From: Phalacrocorax aristotelis
Taxonomy: Eukaryota; Chordata; Aves; Suliformes; Phalacrocoracidae
NCBI RefSeq assembly: GCF_949628215.1
Contig: NC_134276.1
Location: forward strand, 12,117,690-12,181,689
Reading direction: 5' to 3'
Length of the DNA stretch: 64,000 nucleotides
The notes below the pieces were generated by a model. It saw only the letters and a list, made by a program, of their open reading frames with translations, was not told the origin of the DNA and did not search any database. Each line of letters begins with the position of its first letter. The stretch's first letter is position 1. A program made the position numbers and the translations under genes. Shown in pieces: positions 13,901 through 25,900 of this stretch.

Positions 13901-16900
13901 AGAATCCCATGCATGCACAGGGAGCAAACTGCTGCTATAGGAAGCTGCAGTCTGTCTTCCTCCTGAGGGAGGTATCTTCTGCCCAGACGGCGGGGTGTTC
14001 AGGTTTGCAGCTTCACAGGGGGAACGTGTTTTGAGCAGACGGGTGGTATGCCTTGTTCAGTACCCAGCGATTCCTTATATTGACACCAAGGAGATTCATA
14101 CTTAAAGAGAACCCTGGAGTGTTAACATGCTAATGTAGATGTCCACTGAAAGATCAGTGTATATAAGAAATTGCTTAAAAATACAGTTGAGACAAAAAAT
14201 AGGAGGCTGAGTGTTACCCTTAGCTCAAAAAAACAACTTTGAAAAAATCAGCTGTTGGTTGTGACAGAAATAAAAATAGTGCAATAATGTAAGGATTACT
14301 TTAATTCTGATGTTTTCTGTTCATCTGTGAAAAGCTTTTATGTGATATCATGCCTTTAAGCACAGACTGTGTCCATACGTGACAAAGTTTGTCTGAGCCT
14401 ATAAATTAAACCAAGTTATTTTGGTTATCAAAAAGAAAAGTGATTTGTTATAAAGCGGTTCGTGAATGTTCAGAATAATTTTGTTACAGGGTTGTTGAAA
14501 CCTACTAAGCCTGTTATGGGTAGCTTGACTGGCTTTATAAAAGGACAAAAGTGACTAGTCTTAGGTAAATAAAGTATGTTACTAAGAGGTTTTTCAAGAG
14601 ACTGGACTAACAAGTTGACGTGAAGGTTTTTTAATTCCTACTGTTTTTTCCCTGCCTGTAGGAATTTAGTTTGTTTCTCTAGTCTTGGAATAATGTTAAC
14701 TCAAAGACTTTCATTTGCAATGCACTTGCTTCTCTCCAAATTTCCTGCAGCTTGACATGCAGTTTATAATTGCTATAATTGAGAAATGCTATGTCTGACT
14801 TGCCGGCACTGTTACACAAAGTTTGCAAAACATTGACTAAAGCAGTTTGAAGCCTAGTACAAGATGGCAGCATCTCATGGTCCAGTACGGCTTTCAGTAC
14901 CCATCTAAAATAAATATATTAGAGCTGCAAAAGAGTTTTCAGCAACTTTGCTACCATATCTGTAGATCTTTACAAACAATATAGCAAAACCAGGAGGTGA
15001 ATACTACATGGCTAGGAATTTCATCACTGCCCCAAATCTTAAGATAACTTATCATTTAGTTTGTGTTGAGACATCCTTTTCAGTTCAACCAGAATTTGCA
15101 AGGAATCAAAGTTGTTTTGAATAAATATGTATAAGCTCATTTTCTTTCAACTGCTTCTTTTAGTTCTCAGAGTACTCTTTTTGAAATATAGGTATATTTA
15201 AACTTAAATTATCACTGAAGAGTTTTGTCTTTTTTTAACAATATTTAAAGAAAATATTTGAAGAAAAGGCTTGTATTTGTCTGAGTCGTAGAAGCATTTC
15301 TAGATAAGCCATTACCAAATTAATAAGAAATATCTTAGTGTAATGTCTTTTTTACATTAGTGAATATTATATATGAACAGTGCAATGGCTTATGTAAGAG
15401 GATTAGGAAACTTCATGTGAATATCTATATTTATTAAAAACCAAAACAAAACTTCCTGTGATTATGTGTTTAAGAGGATTGTCCTCTTGAGCAGTTAAAC
15501 AACCAAAACTGTCAATGGTATCTTTGTAATTTGAGGGCTGTGAAGCTCTCTGTGGTACTTTCAGGAACTAGTGCGGTATCTTCAGCAAGAAAATCTCCAA
15601 TCTGTGTTAAATATAGTTTCTGAAGGGGAAATTTATGGTGCATTTTGTTACCTATGATAGTAGCTTTGATATTTTTTAAAAATAATTTTTCTTAATTTGG
15701 GGGGGAGGGGGTTGCTACTCGATTCTAACCAGAACATGTTTGCATTTTTCCCATGTTTTCAGGATGTAATTGTGTCTCTAAAGGTGAGAGCAAATGAGTG
15801 CTTTTTATGTGTGATCTTTAACCTTATTTTTTGAAGTTATGTTCTTGGTGGTTTGTACCTTTGATCAAATAATGTAAAGCTTTACAGTGTGTGAGTTGTA
15901 CTCCTTTCGTGATTGCAGAACCACTAGATGTGCACGAATTACTGCTCACATGCTTTTTCAAAATACAGCATTAAAGATAAAAAGGTAAAAGGTTCTTAAA
16001 AAGATAAACTTAGTACATCTACTTGGACGCTTTATCAGCAAAGGTGAGTTTCCTTTGATATGGGACTAGTACTTGGGTAACAGGCAATATTTTTTTTTTA
16101 TTCCTATAATTAGCTGTGTTTCACTTCCAATTATTACAAGAAGAAAAATAACTGACCCACTCTAAATTTGGAAGCAGACATGTCTGAATATAAAACGGGT
16201 CTTAAGGTCTGCTTCTGGTTAAGGGAGGATGAACCTCTGTGCTCAGTACCGGGTGGTTACAAGTGCTACACAAATTGGTCAGCTGGTTGGCAGGCAGAGA
16301 GGACAGGTAACTGTTAAAGTGATGTTGCAGTAGGTGCCACCAGTGAGTCTAAGATTCAGATTGCTCTCTCTCTTACCATCCCACTGATGTATGGCAAGGT
16401 GAGTTAGGAACTTTGGACGCTCAATATTTCTTCTTCCCAGACCAATTTGGTTAAAATGGACTTTTAACCAATTTTAACCAATTTGGTTAAAATAGAATGT
16501 AAATTGTTAATATGGAATTGCAGAGTAACCCTACAGATGAGACAGGCAGTTTGGCATAAACTTAATTTCCCTAGGAAGTCGGTCTGAAAGTAGTGACTAG
16601 ACTTGATACATACATCTCTTCCACAGTTTTCCTTCATTATATATACAGACTTGTCTCTCTTCATTCATCTTCATCTTTAATGGTGCCCTTGAGCAGTGTT
16701 CCAGGAGTGATTATCTTCATGTATTTCTACCTTATACAGAGATGTTATTCCAAGTATGATTATTTTTGTGTGATCCAAGCTAATCTAAGATTTCAGTTTA
16801 TTTTTAGTAATACCAAATATTGTCCATAATTCACTATCGTGACAGATTGTCCTGTCCATCACCAACTTAGCCAAACTAGCATGGAGTACAACTTTTTTTT

Positions 16901-19900
16901 TTGTTTGTCTACATAGTTGGATTGGACTAATCCTTGTTTTTATATTGCCTTCACTGAGTAGTTTGTCGTTCAGTCTTTTGTTTTCAAATTTCACCCTAAA
17001 ATAATTGCTGCTATTTTACTGCAATTTCTGTTGGGGGGGGGGGAATGCGTTCTGGATATTACAGCTTCAATTTTTATATACAGAGTTTGTCACAGTGTGG
17101 TGGCTAGGAGGTTAAAACATGAAAGTCCCATGTTGATGTCAGGCAGCTGTGAGGAACAAGAACCCGGCACTATTATTTTGCAGGGAGGAGAGAATAAAAA
17201 GCTCTCCTTTGAGTCACCAAATAAAGGTTGGGGTTTTTTTATTTTAAGGATATTAATATACTATCATGAGATATGAGCATGTTGTATTTTTAATTAAATA
17301 ATTTGGTTTATAGCATGAAATTGCTACTGTTCTGCTCCTACATTAATATCACAAGAACAATGCAGGTTATTACAGTATAGTAATGAAACACTTGTAACAC
17401 AGCTTTCCATACAATTTAAATACAAGAGAGTATTAACTGCTTGAATCTCATCTCATGTATCCTAAATTACTATTTGTCATGCTGACATCCTGTAGAAAAT
17501 AAAATAATTTCTTTCAGAAAAATATCTAATCTTGATGTAAAGGTGTCAGGTAATAGGGAATTCTTTGGTAGTTGTTCTAGCATTTTTTGATCAAATTATA
17601 AAATAAATGGTCTCTTTCCAGTTTCTGAATGTCTGACAGCCCTTTGTAGCCACTGCTTCTTGTTATTACTTTCTTTGAGTTTAGAAATCTTTTGTACTGA
17701 GCGTTGTTTCTCCTGTGGAGATATTTAAATACTGAGAGATGAGATGATTGCAGTTTTCACGCTGATTAAAGGAATCTTTTTCAAGGCCTTGTTCATTTTC
17801 AGGATCCTCTGTCTCCTGTGTTCTGCTCCAAAGAAGTGCAGAATTCTGCAGTGTATCTAGACTCAGTCACACAACTGCCACATCCAACCAAGGAGCTTGT
17901 TGGCACCTTGTTCTACTCAAACCTTGAAAGTTATCTTTCCTGTGAATCTGAAGAACTTTGTCACGTATTTGTAGAAAAGGGATCAGAAGTCAGTGTTCTG
18001 TGCTTTTAGATTTATTAATTTTATCTATGTCAGAACAGTGTTGTTTAACAGACCCAGCTTTGCAGGAGGTTGAGGTAATTTTTACCATGCTACTACATGT
18101 CTTTACCATTCTTCCACTCTTCATGTTTGCAAGCTCTACTGCCAACAGCTCTGTTTCGTTACTGATCAAAATGTCATAAATGATCAGGATCAAGCCTGGT
18201 AGAAGTTTCTGGAGAATTTGTGAGTGTCAGAGGAAAAGAAGCTATTTGAGAATTTATTTACCCTTTATTTTGAGATCACTCAGTTAGCATCTAATGTAAT
18301 AACCTATTCTTAATTCATTTACTATATTAACTTATCTTTTAATACAAATAATTACATTTTAGGTGAATTTCATTTCATGTCTTGTACTTCCTCCTTGGAG
18401 TACTGGATGATAGAGGCTATAGGAAACCTTAGATTTATTTTTCCCCCCCTTCTCCCTGAAATGGGTTTCAAAAGGCTTCATATTGATTGAGATACACAAA
18501 TATGCCATCATGTAGATAATACACTGTTGTTGCCTCACAGAGGAAACCTCTCCCCCCTGTTTTTGTATAGTAGGAAAAATGGAACAACTGTACTCAACGT
18601 TCCAGGAACAAACTGGGTTTCAGTTTATACAAGGTACAAACTGTTAAAAGATCTGCCAAAGTACAGAGCCTTGCAAATACTTGGGATTTGAAATGTGTCT
18701 AGCAGCCCTTGTCAAGTTGGGAGAAAACACACCTACTTCAGTTGTACTGTTTAATTTCAGTTTGATATTCAGCACATCTTTCTTGAAGTATTCTTATTTC
18801 CAGTAATAATTTTCTAGTTATTTGTGGCAATTAATTTGCAATCCTACGAGTTGTCAAATTTTGAAGGTGCTTGTCAGCGCTGAATATGGGAATTGCATTT
18901 TTCTGGTGCTGCTGTAGTACTTCGTTTGCACAGATACTGATCTTTATGTGTAAGAGCATTATGGCAAAGGTGATTCAGTTCTGTGGTAGAAGTAATGGTA
19001 CAGATAAGTAATTCGGTGTTTCTGTTTTCTCTGCTCTGTTTAAAAGGTCTGCTTTTCTTTGTAGTCATTGTAACCGTAGAGGGCAAGAGATTCCCCGCAC
19101 CCCAATTTAATGATTGCAGTAACACTAGCAAAGCCATGTTTCAGTCTGTAAAGCCAAAGCACGGATTTCTAGCTCCTCCTGCATGCTCTTCAGAGAACAG
19201 GTATGCTAGTTAGACATCTTAAGAAGGCTGGTCAAGGAGAACCACTGCCCGCCAATTAAATTGGGCGTACAGTGGAGCAGAAAGTATGTTGTAGGTGAGA
19301 AGAAAGTGGTAAGGAATGGGTAAAATCAGTGCCCTGATAGTGTGGGCGGCAGCAGCAGAGCATTACTGCCATCTGGTGTTTAAAAAAAAACCAAAAAAAC
19401 CTGAAAAAAATCCAACAACAAAAAAAGCAAACTATGAGCTCAAAGTTGCTTTCTTTTCCTTATTGCTTCTATTACATTTGTGTTCAGCCCAGTCCCAGGA
19501 TTCCCAAGTGGCTGAAGATTTGCCAGTTCTTGCTGCTGAAATTGGAGAGGGAGTTACAACGCATTCTGGACGATCATTCAGACTTGATAATACGGTTAGT
19601 CCTATCAAAATAACCATATAACATAACTTACTCTTTATTTTGTGATGAAATCCTTCTATCTCATATTGGGAGGCTGAGACTGGGTGCGGTATTCTAGACG
19701 CAGCAGTATAACAAGCACCAAATAAAGAGAGGTAATCACACAGGATGCTGTTGCCCCTCTTCACTGCCAGGGCACGCTGTGGGCTTGCACTCAGCTTGCT
19801 GTCTGCTAAGACTCCTGGCTCCTTTTTCACAGGGCTGCTCCCCAGGCAGGCTCCAGCTTGGACTGATGTTTGGGGTTCTTCCTTCCCAGGCACTGGACTT

Positions 19901-22900
19901 TGAGTTGCATAACGTTCCTGTAGGGCCAGCCTCATGAGGTCCTTCTGGATGTCAGCCCTGCCATTTAGTGTATCGGATCGTCCTCCCAACTTTGTGTTAT
20001 CTGAAAACGTGACAAAAGTATGGTTTCATCTCCTCTGGGTCATTGCCAAAGGTGTTAAAGAGGACAGGTCCAAGGACAGAGCTCTGTCATACTCCGCTTG
20101 TTCCCCCCGCTCCAGGTGGAGTGTAAACCTTTAAGCACTGTCCTCTGAGGCTCATTATCCAGCCGTTTTTTTTATCCATCTCGTCATCCATCTATCCAGT
20201 TTGTGACATCCAAACTGGGGTACAAGAATGTTGAGAGGCAGTGTCAAAAGCCTTGCCAAAATCAACCCCAATGACAGCCACTGCTTTTCCCGCACCCAAA
20301 GATCCCATAGTTCTGTCAGGAGATGAAAACAGTATTTTAAAAATGCTAGGTATAATGTGTGTATGTGTGGGTATTACATTAGTTTTAAATACGTGTATGC
20401 TAAATGTGTTTGTATAATGTATATAATGAAAAATGTAGAGAAAGGGTTTCTTAGATTTTTGTCTTTTAGCGCACATTTTAATTCAGAGTTTGGAAAGAAA
20501 TGTTCACATCTAATTCTTCAAAAATTAGAAGTACAACAACCTTCATTCCCTGTTTTGTGACTTGGTAGAGCTTACTTCAGAATTAAGGAAGATAGTGTTT
20601 TAGGATACGTTGTGTATTTTTCATTTAATTATAGAATTAAATTTTTAAGTCAGTCTCCTGTATGCAAAAGGCTTAGTCTTGCAAGTACGTGTAAAACTCC
20701 TGAGTTTTTCATGTACTGCATATATGTTCCTCTGAGATCTACAATTCTACTGAAGTGGATCTGTGATGAGAAATAGCCAAATCTGATGACCAGAAGATAA
20801 AATAATCTTCCAGGTGTCATGATTTGTATGGTGTTCTGAGAGGCTTTATATTAGTGTGTGTGTGTGTGTGTGTGTGCGTGCGTGTGCATGTGCGCATGTG
20901 TTGCGGGAGGGGGCTGTTGGGGAGTGCTGTGTCTGGGATGTTGGGGGTGAATGTTTTGTACTGAGCGATGATGAATCTGTATTTGCCTGACTGTGCAAAA
21001 CATGAAGGCTTCTACACTTGAACTGAGCTCAGAATAAGATGTGTGGTTTTAAAGCTTTAATTATGGGCATCCCAATACATGGTAAAAGGTGTGTTATTTC
21101 ATTCTAGGAAGTACTTTCTAAAGTAATACCAACAAACTTCAGTTCAGAGGCTTTCATGCAAGGAATACCCTGTGACTTATCTTCAACGATTTCCACTGGA
21201 AGCTTTTTGACTAGTGAAACATTGGATGTAAGCCCTGTCGACACTGGTAAGTGTTTGGGTTTTGTTATTGTTCTTGTAAAAGGAAAATTGTATATTCTTT
21301 TTTTATTTTATGACAGAATAGGTCTAACTTACTGGGCATAAATTCTTCTGCAATAGGGTAATGGGAAACATCACTTAAGAATAATTAATACGTCTTACAA
21401 AGTTGTGTGTAACTAGAATATTTTGTTACGTGCTCATGATGTTTTTTACTTTTATAATAATTTAACCTTGTACGACAGCATCTTTGGCAAAGGATATTAA
21501 GCAACTGTAAGTCTAGCTGTGTCTTATAATGACCTTTTCTGATAGCTTTGTGCAATTCTTCTGTAAGTGTATAGACAGAGGGGTTGGTGTGCTAACTTAG
21601 GAACACTATTTTGGTCTCCTTGATTCCGTCAAATTTCTGGTGTTGGTATAAGGCAATTTCTATTTAAGCATAAATAAAACTATTGTTGATGTCATAAAGA
21701 TACTCAAGATCGTATTAAAGCATTGACACATGGGCAATTGGAAGTAAAAATATGCTAGCTAGCATAAAGTAACAGTATTAATTCTTTTCTGATTTTGTTA
21801 TTTCAGTATTTCCTAAGCCTACATACTCTAAAAAGTGCTAAGCTGTACTGACTACTACCTAATTAGGTATTATCAACTTGAATTTGTGGAAATTTGTGGT
21901 AAGGTTTGTGGGAGCATTGACTGGAGACAATTAAAGAAACAAAACCCCAGAGCTCTTGGCAAATATTTCAGAATGTTAAGCAGTGTCTTTTCAGATGACT
22001 TACAAAAGTGGTTTATATGCAAAACTGTGAACATATAGCTTACTATTTCAGGTTTGTCTTCTGATAGTGCAGAAGATCGAATTTTGAGAAAAACAGCAAG
22101 CCGCCCTTGGAACTCCTTGCTGCCCTTAACCTTGCAGCAGAGGCAAGAGAATTTGTCTGTAGCGTCTGAAACTCAGTTGCCTGAAGGTGAGATCTACCTT
22201 TATAAAGGAAGTCAGATAAAGCAGATCTTGGGGAAATGTACTGGAGACTTGAATGCTTACTTGGAGGACAATACATGTTTCCAAGGTATTTGCCATTTTA
22301 AAACATTTTTGTGCTGCGCTCTCATTGTACAGAATGAGGAGTTTACTCAATGTGATGTGTTAGTCTGTATTATTAATATTCAGGTTGCATTTTAAAGTCA
22401 GTACGGATTCTACATGCGAGGACTTTGATGCTTTGTTCTTCATGCTTTGCTTTATGTACGTGTCCACAAAGCACAGTGTAGTGCAAAAAAGAAAAAGAAG
22501 ATAGTCTGATCTGATATATCTGATCATAGTGTAGTTCTGCACAGCTTCCTACTGCCATGGCTAGACTGTTTATGTGTGCAAATTTATCGCTTGTTCATGC
22601 ACAGCTTTCTCTTCAGGAAGGTAGAGACAATAACATATAACACTTTATTATTCGTGTAGGGTCACGTAGTTGATGAAACACTGATTAACAGACTGGGTGG
22701 AGTTCTGTGCTCTCTAGAAGAACGTAATGATTCATGAAAATAAGAACATCTTTATTAGCTATCATTAAGATAATGTGGTATTTTATTTTAAACCACTTCC
22801 TCCTGGAATGTTTGAAAACCTAAAGTCATAGATCAGACCAGGAAGGACTTCTAGTTATGTAATCCAAATTCTCCTTCCTGCTCACAGCAGAGCCCTCTTA

Positions 22901-25900
22901 GACCAGGTTGCTTAAGGCCTTGTCCAGGCAAGTTATAGGAGTATCTCCAAGGACAGAGATCCCACACCCCTGTGGGCAACTTTTTAACAACTTTCTTTTC
23001 TTCTCTCTCTCTTTTTTAAAAAACTATATCCAACCAGAATTTCCTGTGTTCCGTCTTGTGTCCATTACCTCTTTTTCTTTTACTGAGCATGTCCAAGGAG
23101 GCTGACTGTACCTTCTCTATACTGTCTCTTAGGGTACAGTAGACAGCAGAGATGTTGTGCTCCTTTCCCTCACATCCCCAAGCCTTTTCTTAAGATTAAA
23201 CAAACTCAGGTTTTTAGCTTCTCTTTGAACATCATGTGCTTCATCCTTCCTTTAATCATCCCTGGCTCTTCACTGGACTTGCTCCACTGTGTGTGTGTTT
23301 TGTGCTGGGAGTCTCACGCTGCTTCTGATGCTGTCTCACAGCGCTGAAGAGAGCTTATGTTAAGGACTTCAGCTTTTCATTTAAAAAACCCAACAGCTTC
23401 AGTGGAGTACTTTCTTGCTGCTTTTTGTACCTGCATTGTATCAGAGTGAAAGAACTGGATGTTGTAAAGGGGTTTTTTGTTTGCTTTTAACAAGATAGTA
23501 TTTCTATACCTGCAGAAGTCTATATGCTTTATTTACTGCATATAGAAGCAAGGTGTGATATGTCCATTGTGGGTTTTTTTTTTTTTGAGGGGAGGCTGTT
23601 TTTGGCATTTTTGTTTGTTTGCTTTTAAAATAACCTCTTTTCTTATAGCTCTAGAAGCTGAACTTGATTTTCCTGAAATGGAAAGACATCTTCCAAACTT
23701 CCATCACCAGCTCTTTCAGCCTTTGGAACCAAGTCTTGACTCTGATACTTCATCGTCCTGTTCTCAGTACAGAATTTCACAAGATAGTAGAGAATTTAGC
23801 AAGGTACTACAGAAACACTCTGATGGAGGAATACTTTGGCTTAAGATTTCTGTAAGGTGTAAATGTATAATCCCTATACTGTCTTCTGTTTAGAAGAAAC
23901 ACAGTAATAATCTTATATATACTTAGAACTGGAAGTGGTTTTGCTGGTTGTAGCAGAAATGTGATCCAAAAATCAAATATTACCTTTAACTTTTTATCTT
24001 TCATATTGCTGAGAAAATGAATCTTAAACAGAGATTATTTTTATTCCCCTGCCACTAGACTTCAAAATTTTCAGCAAAAAGTCAAGACATGCCTGTGTTT
24101 CTAGAAGGCGGAAGCTCCAGTTTGAATATACAAAGAAGCAGCCTGCCTTCTAGTCTTGAAACAAACGGGCCAAACAACTTTACATCAGAAGAAGAGCCTG
24201 TTAAAGAAAATGTTACTCTAGGTATGTACAGTATAGTCAGATCAATGCTTTCAAAATCAACCTACTGCCCACCCTGAAGGTGGATTTGCTGTGTTGAAAC
24301 TGGGAAGGAACTCTACACTGCTTTACCAGCCCATCTTTGAAATGTCTTAACTCTGCTGCTGCTCTCCCCCGCACTGTCTTCTCCACCACCTTTAATGTGT
24401 AGAAATCCTAAATTTTGTGAAGTTCTTTATTGCCTGAGCAGTTACAACTTTAATACAAAAGCAGACCTGCCTATTCACATCACTGCCTTGGATATTATGT
24501 TACTTATTGCTTGTGCAGTAATTATGATGTTAGAGAAGAAATATCAACTCTGGCTGGAACTGTCGGTTTAAATACTTCTCCAAATACTTGTTCATGCATA
24601 TCCATCATTTTGTAAGTTTGAGGAAATTAAGGAAGTTCCATAAATTGATTTAAAAATTTTTGAGGTATATGTGTTAGAAATCTCTGCTCTTACTGGTTGG
24701 TTCAAGAAACTGGTCCTTCAAGAAACCACTGGATTTCCCTTTTCCACTGTCACGTCACACCAGTAGTCATTATGTACTGCACACTGTGATATTTGGTCTG
24801 ATTATAGCATTGCTTTATCTATCTACAAAATAAAGGGGGGGAAGAGAGAGGAAGGAATAAATTTTTAGATTACAATGCAGTCATTAATTTAGTAGATTAA
24901 AAGTTTAAGGTTCTACAGCAGTATTCAGTTAACTGTAGCTCATAGCAGGAGAAGTATTTAACTTGATATTTCATGTATTCTAAAGGAAAGGACCAATCTG
25001 AAATTCCAAATGCAGCTAGAAGTAATCTAAATATTTCCGAAGCTCTTATTGACCAAGAACCAGGTGTTTCAGCATTTTAAGGTGCTCCAGCAGAAAGCTG
25101 AACAGTAACAGGAAACAGCACAATATTTTAAGTCATAGATGTATTTATAATCTAAATGTTCCTGGTCAATTATGTTTGTTATTTGCAGATATAGACATGT
25201 AGTTTTTGGAAGCACTCGCTATTTATCTTTAAAGCAGCAAGCAACTATTCTGTGTCTATCGTACTTTTCTTTCCCTTTAGCTGGCAGATGCTGGTACAAA
25301 AAAAAAAAAGGTAACAAAAACTGCCAGAAGAGGCTTACACTCTGAGCCTACCTGTGGTCATAGCAAATAGGATTTAGGAAACTCCCTTCTAAGTTCAAAA
25401 CATTCTACTTCTAAATTGCTTAGAGAAACAATCCCCATGCTTTGAATGTAACTGCAATATCTCCCCCTCTCTTGTGGTTTTTATAATCCCAAGCCAATTA
25501 TTCTTGTGCTTTAAAAGCAGGGAAAAATATAAGCAACAGCTAAGCAAGTAAAAACTATTTTGGGTTGTCAGTTCAAAGTAGAGTGATGTCCAAGTCCCTC
25601 ATCTGGAGAATTTTCTAGTAATGGCTGATGTTGCAGTATAATTCCTCCCTCCCTGTTAACAGCTATTTATCAGGACACTATTTTTATGCATGTAAAACTA
25701 GGTATTTTGTATGTGTCCAAGAATGCAAAAAAATCTTTGAAGGAAATCTTTAAAGGTTTATGTGATATATTTCTGTGTGTATGAAAAGCTACTGATAGAA
25801 TGATGCTGGATTTTATGTAGCTGACCTAAGTTAGATAAAATCGGAGGCTTTTTTTTTTTTAAAAAAAGGTTTTTTGTAAACAACCCTCTTGTTTGTTTGG

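Noticed and set aside
17803-17988. Protein-like stretch after a good acceptor, starting DPLSPVFCSKEVQ
   Set aside because: Not added to CEP295 because its phase (0) does not fit the flanking exons (phase 1), though kept as a finding.
18983-19203. Open frame ending at a CAG|GTATGC donor, possible CEP295 exon
   Set aside because: Its outgoing phase 2 would put a stop into the next exon at 19488.
19432-19989. Minus open frame of 185 codons
   Set aside because: Runs through an old CR1 copy and across a CEP295 exon on the other strand.
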